Assembly: GCF_000423565.1 (NCBI RefSeq)
Contig: NZ_AUIF01000037.1
Coordinates: 53,280 to 117,279 of the forward strand
From: Runella zeae DSM 19591
GTDB lineage: Bacteria; Bacteroidota; Bacteroidia; Cytophagales; Spirosomataceae
Length of the DNA: 64,000 bases
Direction of reading: 5' to 3'
Of this stretch, positions 18,117-25,711 are shown piece by piece. Positions within the stretch are counted from its first letter, which is position 1. Each line of letters starts with the position of its first letter. Below the pieces are notes generated by a model. It was not told the origin of the DNA, ran no database searches, and was given only the letters and a program-made list of their open reading frames with translations. The position numbers were made by a program, and so were the translations under genes.

Positions 18117-18193
18117 AACAATCACCGCTTTTTTGGCGTTTTATGAGTAATTTTGCCAAGGAAATTCTGAAACTGTAAACCATCATCTGATTC

Positions 18194-20203
18194 ATGCTAA
18201 CGCTCAACGACACCGTATCGCTCCAAGACGCGATAAAGTCGTATCAATATGCCAACTCGCTTACCGAGTATTCGCGTCGTAAAACCATCACCGTCAACAT
18301 TGGGGGAGTGCCTATGGGGTCTGATTATCCTATACGAGTACAATCCATGACTACCGTCGATACGATGAATACGGAAGGCTCCGTAGAGCAGGTGATTCGG
18401 ATGGTAGAATCGGGCTGCGAATATGTACGTATCACGGCACCGAGTGTCAAAGAAGCCCAAAATTTAGAAAATATCCGTAAAGAACTGCGCGTGAGAGGCT
18501 ACACCGTACCTTTGGTGGCTGATATTCACTTTACGCCCAATGCTGCCGAATTGGCCGCGCGAATTGTAGAAAAAGTACGTATCAATCCAGGGAATTATGC
18601 TGATAAAAAACGTTTTGAATTGATAGAATACACCGAGGACGAATACCAACGGGAATTAGAAAGAATCCGCGAAAAATTCATTCCTCTTATCAAAATATGT
18701 AAAGAATACGGCACTGCCATGCGGATTGGTACCAATCATGGTTCGCTTTCAGATCGTATCATGAGCCGCTACGGCGATTCACCGCTTGGGATGGTGGAGT
18801 CGGCACTGGAATTTTTACGAATTTGTGAAGAATTTAACTATCATGAAGTGGTGCTTTCGATGAAATCAAGCAATCCCGTAGTGATGGTGGAAGCTTATCG
18901 ATTGCTGGTCAATAGGCTCGATGCCGAAGGGCTTCAACCCTATCCTCTGCATTTGGGCGTAACCGAGGCCGGAGAAGGCGAAGATGGCCGTATCAAGTCG
19001 GCAGTAGGAATCGGGACCTTGCTCGAAGATGGCTTGGGCGATACAGTGCGTGTATCCCTTACCGAAGATCCCGAATTTGAAGCGCCTGTGGCTAGGGCAC
19101 TCATCGACCGCTATACGCACCGTTCGGAACAATCAACACCGATTCAAGCAGTGAGTGGCTCGCCTATCAATCCTTTTCAATATAGCCGCCGCAAAACCCA
19201 GGAAGTATATAATTTGGGCGGTAGCAATGTACCAAGAGTTATTGCAGATTTTTCCCAAATCAACATTGACAAGTACGAAGATTTGCGGAGTATAGGGCAT
19301 TATTATTTGCCCGTACCCGACAAGTGGAAAATGAATGACTTGGGGGTTGATTTTATTTATACTGCCCAGCAACCCGCGCCTTTTATGCTCCCAATGGGCC
19401 TCAAAGAAATCGTGGATTATGAAGTGTGGCTCTCTTTGAAAGACCAAGACAATAAATTTCCTTTGTTGACTTGGGCACAATGGCAAAACAAAACCACGGT
19501 AAGTTCTAAACTCAATTTTGTGGCGCTAAATGCTACTCAATTGGACGACATACAGGATTTGAAGGCAGAAAATGTAGTGGTACTTCTTCGTACCGACAAT
19601 GCCCACGCTATGCCAGCGTTGAGACGGTTTATGTTTGAATTGACTACGAAAGGCGTCGATTGTCCTGTGGTGATTCATCGTTCCTACGATACCGCTCAAG
19701 CTGACGAACTTTCTCTTTTTGCGGCTACCGATTGTGGAGGATTGTTGGTCGATGGTTTTGGGGATGGTATCATGCTATCGGCTCAGGTAGAAGCCTCGCT
19801 TGATACGGAATCAAAACTCCAAATGGCGTCCCAGCAAAACAGCATTGGCTTCGGTATCTTACAGGCGGCTCGTACGCGTATGTCAAAAACCGAATACATT
19901 TCGTGTCCTTCGTGTGGACGTACCTTGTTTGATTTGCAGGAAACGACCGCCATGATTCGGAAGCGTACCGACCACCTCAAAGGCGTAAAAATTGGAATCA
20001 TGGGCTGTATCGTGAATGGCCCTGGCGAAATGGCCGACGCTGATTATGGCTATGTAGGTATTGGGAAAGATAAAATTTCACTGTACCGAGGTCAACAAGT
20101 GGTCAAAAAATCGGTAACTGCCGACAAAGCCGTAGATGAACTCATAGCCCTTATCAAAGAAGACGATAAGTGGTTTGAGCCCGAAGAAATAGAGGCTTTC
20201 TGA
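18194..20203 (+). CDS. ispG: 4-hydroxy-3-methylbut-2-en-1-yl diphosphate synthase, long form
   Basis: 669 residues, far above the ~370 of the E. coli enzyme. It is the three-domain form of Bacteroidota, Chlamydia and plants, with an extra domain between the TIM barrel and the iron-sulfur domain (here about residues 310-560). The N-terminal barrel includes VRVQSMTTVDTMNT, VADIHFTPNAA and KVRINPGNYAD. The [4Fe-4S] domain has SCPSCGRTLFDLQ and IMGCIVNGPGE, whose three Cys hold the cluster. It catalyses the sixth step of the MEP isoprenoid pathway. Confidence 0.96.
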   Translation: MLTLNDTVSLQDAIKSYQYANSLTEYSRRKTITVNIGGVPMGSDYPIRVQSMTTVDTMNTEGSVEQVIRMVESGCEYVRITAPSVKEAQNLENIRKELRVRGYTVPLVADIHFTPNAAELAARIVEKVRINPGNYADKKRFELIEYTEDEYQRELERIREKFIPLIKICKEYGTAMRIGTNHGSLSDRIMSRYGDSPLGMVESALEFLRICEEFNYHEVVLSMKSSNPVVMVEAYRLLVNRLDAEGLQPYPLHLGVTEAGEGEDGRIKSAVGIGTLLEDGLGDTVRVSLTEDPEFEAPVARALIDRYTHRSEQSTPIQAVSGSPINPFQYSRRKTQEVYNLGGSNVPRVIADFSQINIDKYEDLRSIGHYYLPVPDKWKMNDLGVDFIYTAQQPAPFMLPMGLKEIVDYEVWLSLKDQDNKFPLLTWAQWQNKTTVSSKLNFVALNATQLDDIQDLKAENVVVLLRTDNAHAMPALRRFMFELTTKGVDCPVVIHRSYDTAQADELSLFAATDCGGLLVDGFGDGIMLSAQVEASLDTESKLQMASQQNSIGFGILQAARTRMSKTEYISCPSCGRTLFDLQETTAMIRKRTDHLKGVKIGIMGCIVNGPGEMADADYGYVGIGKDKISLYRGQQVVKKSVTADKAVDELIALIKEDDKWFEPEEIEAF

Positions 20204-20344
20204 TAAATGATAGAGAGTTTTGAATAAGTAGTAGTACAACATAAGACTTTGCCGTCTGCCGTTGTCGTAAGCTTTAAGTGGAAGATTATCAACTTGGGAA
20301 GTCGATTTTTGGGCAAAAACTTAAACAACAAAACAATTTTTGTG

Positions 20345-20533
20345 ATGAAACGCTTGATTCAATTTTTTCAACTTAGTGAAGTCTTCGGATATTTTGTCCG
20401 GGTATTTCAAAAACCCGACCCTTCGCGGCCCAATACATCCTATTTGAGAATGATGCACGGTATCAACCGTATCTCTATCATCATGTTTTTGTTTTGTATT
20501 GGGGTGATGTTATACCGATTTTTTACCCGATAA
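20345..20533 (+). CDS. Small membrane protein, DUF6728-like
   Basis: 62 residues from the ATG at 20345. A polar N-terminal half (KRLIQFFQLSEVFGYFVRVF, then KPDPSRPNTSYLRMMHGINR) is followed by one membrane segment (ISIIMFLFCIGVMLY). The MMHGINRISIIMFL stretch is typical of a small protein conserved in Cytophagales that I associate with DUF6728. Its stop is two bases before the next start, so the two genes are probably translated from one mRNA. Confidence 0.72.
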   Translation: MKRLIQFFQLSEVFGYFVRVFQKPDPSRPNTSYLRMMHGINRISIIMFLFCIGVMLYRFFTR

Positions 20534-20535
20534 AA

Positions 20536-20895
20536 ATGAACATTGAAACTTTTCAGGCGTATTGTTTGGCCAAAGCAGGAGTGACCGAGGAGTTTCCTTT
20601 TGGGGAAGAGACAATGGTCTATAAGGTAATGGGCAAAATATTTGCGCTCACTTCACTTGATACTAGTCCGTTTAGTATCAATCTGAAATGTGATCCTGAG
20701 AAGGCTTTGCTTCTTCGTGAAGAATATGACTGTGTGAGACCGGGGTATCATATGAACAAAAAACATTGGAATACGATCATCGTGGATGGCTCCGTAAAAT
20801 CAGGCGTCATTGCCGAATGGATTGACCATTCTTACGAGTTAGTGGTGCTATCGCTTCCCAAAAAAATACGTGAAGAGTTGATAAAACAAAAGTAG
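20536..20895 (+). CDS. MmcQ/YjbR-family protein
   Basis: 119 residues from the ATG at 20536. It has the CyaY-like fold signature of the family: FPFGEETMVYKVMGKIFAL near the start, NLKCDPEKALLLREEY, PGYHMNKKHWNTI, then WIDHSYELVVLSLPKK. These are small proteins thought to bind DNA, without an established role. It follows the small membrane protein by two bases. Confidence 0.88.
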   Translation: MNIETFQAYCLAKAGVTEEFPFGEETMVYKVMGKIFALTSLDTSPFSINLKCDPEKALLLREEYDCVRPGYHMNKKHWNTIIVDGSVKSGVIAEWIDHSYELVVLSLPKKIREELIKQK

Positions 20896-20942
20896 AAGGC
20901 ATCAGCTGATACCCCCGAAATCCCCTTCTCTTTTAGGATGAT

Positions 20943-21509
20943 ATGAATATCAAAACGACCCGCGATTCACTGCTTTCGCAACTAGCCCAAATACGCCAAA
21001 CTTACGATGAAAAGTTGGCTCCTTTGAGCGAGCAACAGCTCCTTTGGAAACCCTCACCTGACCGATGGGGGATTCTGGAATGTTTGGCTCATCTCAATAT
21101 GGCTAGTCAGTATTATGTAAGACAGCTTCAACTAAAATGGGAACAAAATTCAACTGCTGGTACCCAAACTAGTGAGTTTGAGATGAGCATAAATGGAAAG
21201 TTGATTTTGCGTTTTTTGGACCCTAAATCTAGCGTAAAGATTCCTGCTCCAAGCATGTTTAAGCCCAAACCTTATCATTTGGATGTGCCCAAAGTGAAAC
21301 AGACATTTGTTGAGGTTCTGGAAGATTTTTCAAATTTTATCGAAAAATCGGATCGTATAGATTGGAATCTTAGGGTGCTTTCTCCTTTTAGTACGTGGCT
21401 AAAATTTCGCCTAGGAGACGTTTTGATTTTTGTTACGGCTCATCTTCAACGGCACCTCAATCAAGCTCTAAAAGTCATGCAAGAGCCTGCCTTTGCAAAG
21501 GTGTTATAA
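20943..21509 (+). CDS. DinB-like (DinB_2) protein
   Basis: 188 residues, a four-helix bundle family of putative metal-dependent enzymes or thiol-transferases. Recognisable parts: LSEQQLLWKPSPDRWGILEC, AHLNMASQYYV, and a C-terminal FVTAHLQRHLNQALKVM with the late His pair. The metal-binding His residues would be in LAHLN and TAHLQRH. It is 47 bases downstream of the YjbR gene, probably the same transcript. Confidence 0.85.
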   Translation: MNIKTTRDSLLSQLAQIRQTYDEKLAPLSEQQLLWKPSPDRWGILECLAHLNMASQYYVRQLQLKWEQNSTAGTQTSEFEMSINGKLILRFLDPKSSVKIPAPSMFKPKPYHLDVPKVKQTFVEVLEDFSNFIEKSDRIDWNLRVLSPFSTWLKFRLGDVLIFVTAHLQRHLNQALKVMQEPAFAKVL

Positions 21510-21776
21510 TAGCCCCAAAAAGCCCATTTTTAGGCTGTTATGCCCTTTTTTTTGAAAAATGTTAGATTTTTTTTTGAATTCTAATTCTTTGTTAATTGTC
21601 TGATTATCAGTGAATTGGACTTTTTGGTATATTTGTCTTTTATAAAATTGCACTATTTTCATTAATTTTTTACTTTTTTCTGTTGCGTTTAAAAGTAGAA
21701 TTACTAAATTTCGGCTAAATGACGCTATTTTTGGCGTTTTTGGAAACATTTTAAAAACCAAAATTTGTAAATTATT
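21510..21776. other. AT-rich gap before the histone-like gene
   Basis: 267 bases, very AT rich, with a weak stem AGCC/GGCT (21521-21536) and T runs just after the DinB gene that could end its transcript. No convincing gene; the minus-strand open frame here is low complexity. Confidence 0.4.
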
Positions 21777-21956
21777 ATGGCAAAATTTGATGAAGTCAAA
21801 AACTTGATAATGAGTCTAGAAGGGGACTTTGATAAGTTTTATAACAAAGGCAATCAAGCAGCCGGCACTCGTGTTCGTAAAGGAATGCAAGACCTTAAAA
21901 ATTTGGCTCAAGCGATTCGTGCAGAAATACAAAATACCAAAAACACTAAAGAATAA
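21777..21956 (+). CDS. Histone H1-like (Hc1-type) small protein
   Basis: 59 residues. It has the layout of the small histone-H1-like proteins of Bacteroidota: MAKFDEVKNLIMSLEGDFDK, FYNKGNQAAGTRVRKGMQDL, KNLAQAIRAEIQ. The conserved core is FYxKGNxAAGTRVRKGMQDLK. It probably binds DNA or helps pack the chromosome; known members have that annotation but little direct evidence. The tail here is short (NTKNTKE), without the long lysine-alanine repeats of classic H1. A stem-loop terminator follows 35 bases after the stop. Confidence 0.88.
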   Translation: MAKFDEVKNLIMSLEGDFDKFYNKGNQAAGTRVRKGMQDLKNLAQAIRAEIQNTKNTKE

Positions 21957-21991
21957 GGAATCGGCTCACTGAAAACACCGAACATCAACAA

Positions 21992-22024
21992 AGAGGGGAC
22001 CTAACAGCTAGTTAAGTCCCCTCT
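21992..22024. terminator. Bidirectional terminator between convergent genes
   Basis: AGAGGGGAC (21992-22000) pairs with GTCCCCTCT (22016-22024), and part of the interior can extend the stem. It separates the histone-like gene from the convergent SCP2 gene. Confidence 0.75.
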
Positions 22025-22030
22025 CTTGGT

Positions 22031-22330
22031 TTAAGCACTAAACGTTTGGGCGATTTTCATAGCTACTGCCATATCTCCTTCTATCTTCAATTGACCCGAC
22101 ATAAAGGCGGTCATGGGATGAAGCTCGCCGCTTAAAAGAGCCAAAGCATCGGCTGTAGAAATATCGAAAGTGCAATCGGCTTCCCCGTCTTGGGTACTTA
22201 CCACATTGGGCACTTGCTTAGCATCTACTAAAATAACACCATCTTCAGTAACAAATTTGATGGAGGCGTCGAGGCCACTATCCGAGCCGACAAGGGTTGT
22301 GATTTTTTCAGTGAGGGATTGGAAGCTCAT
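22031..22330 (-). CDS. SCP2 sterol-carrier-domain protein
   Basis: 99 residues, a single SCP2 domain: DASIKFVTEDGVILVDAKQV, EADCTFDISTADALALLSGE, PMTAFMSGQLKIEGDMAVAM. These small proteins bind lipids or acyl-CoA in a hydrophobic tunnel. In bacteria, stand-alone copies are common and their cargo is not defined. No signal peptide. The fatty acid hydroxylase at 15200 is too far away to call a partner. Confidence 0.9.
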   Translation of the reverse strand: MSFQSLTEKITTLVGSDSGLDASIKFVTEDGVILVDAKQVPNVVSTQDGEADCTFDISTADALALLSGELHPMTAFMSGQLKIEGDMAVAMKIAQTFSA

Positions 22331-22421
22331 GCTGAAAGTTGGTTTTTAGATTGAAAAATACGAATTTGGGAGGCAAGTTAGGAGTCTTATTTGTCAATAA
22401 TTAAAAACCAAACCTATTTTT

Positions 22422-22871
22422 ATGAAAAAAAACATCTTTACTTTATTTTTCCTTTTTAGTACCGTCTTCTGCATCGCTCAAAAGAAAGTCATCCAAACAG
22501 ACCAAGCACCTGCTCCGATTGGGCCTTATAGCCAAGCGGTAGAGGCCAACGGGATGGTTTTTGTGGCGGGGCAAATTGGCCTCAATCCCCAAACTCGACA
22601 GCTAGTAGCGGGTGGAGTAGAGGCAGAAGCTGCCCAAATAATGGACAATATCAAAGCCATTTTGAAGGCTGCTAACCTTAGCTTAGCCGATATTGTAAAT
22701 ACGACTATCTATGTCAAAGATTTAGCTCACTTTTCCAAAATCAACGAAATTTATGGAAAGTACTTTGAAGGTAATTTTCCTGCTCGTGCTACCATTGGGG
22801 TTGATAATCTGCCAGGAGGGGCTGCCCTCGAAATTGCGGTGGTGGCCGTAAGAGGCCCCCGCAAAAAATAA
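22422..22871 (+). CDS. RidA-family protein with signal peptide
   Basis: 149 residues: a signal peptide of ~19 (MKKNIFTLFFLFSTVFCIAQ, cleavage near IAQ) and a complete RidA domain. Typical RidA segments are APAPIGPYSQAV, VFVAGQIGLNP, IKAILKAANLSLADIVNTTI and FPARATIGVDNLPGGAALEI. The Arg of PAR and the Glu of LEI are the residues that bind the imine intermediate in active enzymes. Cytoplasmic RidA removes 2-aminoacrylate; an exported copy must act elsewhere. The export prediction rests on the N-terminus alone. Confidence 0.88.
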   Translation: MKKNIFTLFFLFSTVFCIAQKKVIQTDQAPAPIGPYSQAVEANGMVFVAGQIGLNPQTRQLVAGGVEAEAAQIMDNIKAILKAANLSLADIVNTTIYVKDLAHFSKINEIYGKYFEGNFPARATIGVDNLPGGAALEIAVVAVRGPRKK

Positions 22872-22980
22872 CAAACAAATCTAGTATTAAAATTGTTGAT
22901 TGTAAAGTGTTGATAATCAATTCGTAATGTGGTTGGTTGTCAATGATGTCTTTCTCCAATTTTCCTTTTTTTGAGTTTTT

Positions 22981-23026
22981 ACTAAAAATTTAGTTAAATA
23001 ATTTGGAAAACTAATATTTTAGTTTT
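22981..23026 (+). promoter_or_regulatory. Two palindromic operator sites before the BlaI-type repressor gene
   Basis: Two dyads share the pattern ACTAA-N4-TTAGT: 22981-22994 (ACTAAAAATTTAGT) and within 23007-23026 (AAAACTAATATTTTAGTTTT). Centres are 29 bases apart. A TACTTTG promoter-like box follows at 23027. BlaI/MecI repressors bind such paired dyads, so self-repression is likely. Confidence 0.65.
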
Positions 23027-23062
23027 TACTTTGAATCGTATTACTACCTATCACAAACCACT

Positions 23063-23425
23063 ATGAGAGAATTAACAAAAGCCGAAGAAGAAATCATGCA
23101 AATCCTGTGGGATTTGGGAAAAGGCGTAGTATGGGATGTCATTGAGCATTTGCCCGAACCTAAGCCTGCTTACAATACAGTCTCTACATTCATCAGGATA
23201 CTGGAGCAAAAAGGGTTTATTGATCACCGAGCTATCAGTGGTAAAACCTACGAATATTTCCCAATTGTGACCAAGGAGGATTATCGTGCGTACGAAGCCA
23301 ACAAGCTCGTTAACAATTATTTCTCAGGTTCTTTGAAGGAATTGGTTTCGTTTTTTGTACAAGACAACAATTTGAGCCTTAAAGATGCCGACGAGATTAT
23401 AAAAATGTTACAAAATAAAGATTAG
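23063..23425 (+). CDS. BlaI/MecI/CopY-family transcriptional repressor
   Basis: 120 residues, the usual size. Winged-helix N-terminal domain: LTKAEEEIMQILWDLGKGVV, then the recognition region KPAYNTVSTFIRILEQKGFI and wing HRAISGKTYEYFPIVTKEDY. The C-terminal part forms the dimer. Family members are cleaved or released by a BlaR1/M56 membrane protease, and that partner follows at 23491. In Bacteroidota such pairs often control genes other than beta-lactamase; no beta-lactamase is present here. Confidence 0.92.
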   Translation: MRELTKAEEEIMQILWDLGKGVVWDVIEHLPEPKPAYNTVSTFIRILEQKGFIDHRAISGKTYEYFPIVTKEDYRAYEANKLVNNYFSGSLKELVSFFVQDNNLSLKDADEIIKMLQNKD

Positions 23426-23431
23426 CAAAAA

Positions 23432-23459
23432 AGAGCTGTGGGCTCATACCCACAGCTCT
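23432..23459 (+). terminator. Perfect 11-bp hairpin between repressor and M56 gene
   Basis: AGAGCTGTGGG (23432-23442) and CCCACAGCTCT (23449-23459) pair exactly with a 6-base loop. No strong T run follows, so it may lower transcription of the downstream gene or stabilise the upstream mRNA rather than stop transcription fully. Confidence 0.6.
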
Positions 23460-23490
23460 CTATACTCCCTAAACCTCCCGACTAATATCC

Positions 23491-25527
23491 ATGGAACACT
23501 TAACCTATCTTTTAAAAGTAAGTGGAGGCATGATTGCCCTCTATACAGTGTATTGGCTTGTATTGCGCAAGCATACTTATTTTAGTTTCAATCGATTTTA
23601 TCTATTAGCAGCCTTGTTGTTGTCGTTTGGAGCACCTTGGGTGACTTTCACCGAAGAAGTAAAAATAAAATCCAGTAGTACACCTATCTATTTAGATCCT
23701 GAGCTAATGACCGAGGTAGTTCCTCAGGCAGAGCCTGTTATATCGACCGAAGCAGTGCTGTTAGGCCTGTATGTGATAGGGTTATTAGTGATGTTGGGGA
23801 GACTAGGATACCGATTGTGGCATTTGAGCAGGCTCATCAATGAGGGGTATAAACAACGTATAGGGGGCTATGTACTCGTCAAAAATACAGCGGCTGATGT
23901 TTCCTCTTTTTCGTTCCTCAATTACTTGGTCATTGCCGAAAAGGATTCGTCGGCCTATGCTGATGTGATTTTGAGACATGAGCTAGTACATATCAAACAA
24001 CGACATAGCTGGGATTTACTTTTGATAGAAGTCGTACAGGCATTGTGTTGGTTTAATCCGATATTGATTTACTACAAACGTTCGCTCAAAGAAATTCACG
24101 AGTTTATTGCGGATGAGCTTGCTACCGAAGGCGACCGCTTTGGCTATGCAAGGAGGCTGGCGAGTTATGCGCTAGGTGTGCCGCCTCAAGTATTGACCAA
24201 CAACTTTTTTGATGTATCACAACTTAAAAATAGAATAGCCATGTTGACCAAAAATCGTAGTTCGAGATGGGTACTAGGAAGATATCTTCTGGCAGTACCA
24301 GTAGCAGGAGTGTTGATTTCGATGGTTGCCGCTCGCTCGGTAGAAGTGATTGAGATTAAGCCAGATGTAGTCGAAATTTCTAACCAAGGGGTGATGACGG
24401 TCAAAGGGACCGTTGTGGATGCTAGAGATGGCAAAGGCATACCCGGCGCGAGTGTCATATTGAATGGAAGCGAAAGAGGCACTAGCACCGATAGCAAAGG
24501 AGCCTTTGTGTTTAGTGATATACCTACTAATGCCGAGCTTTTGGTGGAGTTTATTGGATTTAAAACGCGAGTGATTCCGGTGGCGGGCAAAGCCAATACC
24601 ACCAAGATAATGAAGATAGCACTTTATGAAGGCCCCAATTTAAAAAATATGCCTGTCACCAAAAAAGAGGCTACTCTTCCGCCGCCACCTGAACTTTTAA
24701 AAAATGGAGACAAGGTGTATAGTGTAGTACAGCAAAGTCCAGAGTTTGTAGGGGGCATGAAAGCCCTAGGCCCATACATCCAAGCTAACATGAAATACCC
24801 TGCACCCGCAAAGCGTGCCTATGTAAGTGGAAAAGTATTTATCAGTTTTGTAGTGCTCAAAGATGGGTCATTTACCGATATAAGGGTGATAAAAGGGATT
24901 GGATTTGGATGTGATGAAGAGGCGCTACGTTTGGTAAAAACCATGCCGGCTTGGAAGCCTGGAATGCAAGACGGCAAGCCTGTCAATGTAAGATACAATT
25001 TGCCCATTCATTTTGAATTGGATAAGAAATCGGCACAAAATGAAACAAACGACGAGGCAAACCTCCGTGGCAAGGAAGTAAAAATACAATTGGCACATGC
25101 ATCCAATCCTAATGAAGAACCTTTGATGTTGCTAGATGGGGTACCTTTTAAAAAAGGAGTAGAAGCCTTGAATCCAGATGATATAGAATCGATTGAGGTA
25201 GTGAAAAACGACGCGGCGGTTCGTATCTATGGGGCAGAGGCAAAATATGGGGTTGTAAGAATCATTTCTAAAAAAGCGGCTGCCAAAAATGACGACAAGA
25301 ATCTTACTCTTAGACTTACAGACCCTTCTGCTTCAAATTTTTTAGGTCTTCATACCGATGATTTACCCTATTTTTTGGTAGATGATAAAGAATCTTCGCA
25401 AGAAGAGGTTCGCAAAATGGGGCCTAACAAAATAGAAAGTATCAATGTACTAAAAGGAGAAGGGGCAATAAAAAAATACGGTGATAAAGGTAAAAATGGT
25501 GTTTTGGAGATAAAAACCAAGAAGTAA
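23491..25527 (+). CDS. BlaR1-like M56 membrane metallopeptidase fused to TonB-C and plug-like domains
   Basis: 678 residues. N-terminal membrane helices (~1-50, 88-104), then the zinc site HELVH (163-167) with EIHEFIADE (201-209) supplying the third ligand. A further helix lies at ~266-288. Residues ~300-375 form a CarboxypepD_reg-like domain (VKGTVVDARDGKGIPGASV). About 410-505 is a TonB C-terminal domain (YPAPAKRAYVSGKVFISFVV, later TMPAWKPGMQDGKPVNVRY). Two segments at ~530-600 and ~625-678 repeat the plug motif ESIEVVKNDAAVRIYG / ESINVLKGEGAIKKYG. It should sense a signal and inactivate the upstream repressor. Confidence 0.88.
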   Translation: MEHLTYLLKVSGGMIALYTVYWLVLRKHTYFSFNRFYLLAALLLSFGAPWVTFTEEVKIKSSSTPIYLDPELMTEVVPQAEPVISTEAVLLGLYVIGLLVMLGRLGYRLWHLSRLINEGYKQRIGGYVLVKNTAADVSSFSFLNYLVIAEKDSSAYADVILRHELVHIKQRHSWDLLLIEVVQALCWFNPILIYYKRSLKEIHEFIADELATEGDRFGYARRLASYALGVPPQVLTNNFFDVSQLKNRIAMLTKNRSSRWVLGRYLLAVPVAGVLISMVAARSVEVIEIKPDVVEISNQGVMTVKGTVVDARDGKGIPGASVILNGSERGTSTDSKGAFVFSDIPTNAELLVEFIGFKTRVIPVAGKANTTKIMKIALYEGPNLKNMPVTKKEATLPPPPELLKNGDKVYSVVQQSPEFVGGMKALGPYIQANMKYPAPAKRAYVSGKVFISFVVLKDGSFTDIRVIKGIGFGCDEEALRLVKTMPAWKPGMQDGKPVNVRYNLPIHFELDKKSAQNETNDEANLRGKEVKIQLAHASNPNEEPLMLLDGVPFKKGVEALNPDDIESIEVVKNDAAVRIYGAEAKYGVVRIISKKAAAKNDDKNLTLRLTDPSASNFLGLHTDDLPYFLVDDKESSQEEVRKMGPNKIESINVLKGEGAIKKYGDKGKNGVLEIKTKK

Positions 25528-25564
25528 AAGCCTGAAAACATAAATTAATTGTTAGCTTGAGACG

Positions 25565-25603
25565 AAACCCGAGAGATTTTCAATATCTGACGGGTTTTTT
25601 GTT
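25565..25603 (+). terminator. Intrinsic terminator after the M56 gene
   Basis: AAACCCG (25565-25571) pairs with CGGGTTT (25591-25597) and is followed by a T-rich run. Confidence 0.8.
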
Positions 25604-25638
25604 TTATTTTGCGAGATAAAGATTTTCAACGTCTGTTA

Positions 25639-25699
25639 AAACTTGACAAGCCTTAGGGGTATTGGCCTAACACTTGTCAAGTTTCGCAATCTAATTTTG
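25639..25699 (+). promoter_or_regulatory. Palindrome and -7 element upstream of the GHMP kinase
   Basis: AAACTTGACAAG (25639-25650) and CTTGTCAAGTTT (25673-25684) are exact reverse complements, with an inner TTAGG/CCTAA stem (25653-25657, 25666-25670). Eight bases later TAATTTTG (25692-25699) fits the -7 consensus TAnnTTTG, and the ATG follows at 25712. The dyad overlaps where a -33 box would sit, as an operator would. Confidence 0.5.
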
Positions 25700-25711
25700 T
25701 TTGACCATAAA

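Noticed and set aside
18143..18178. 11-codon frame MSNFAKEILKL between menF and ispG
   Set aside because: Too short and without signals; possibly a remnant, but nothing supports a gene.
21504..21761. 85-residue minus-strand frame before the histone-like gene
   Set aside because: Lysine- and phenylalanine-rich because of base composition; overlaps the DinB gene end and has no family pattern.
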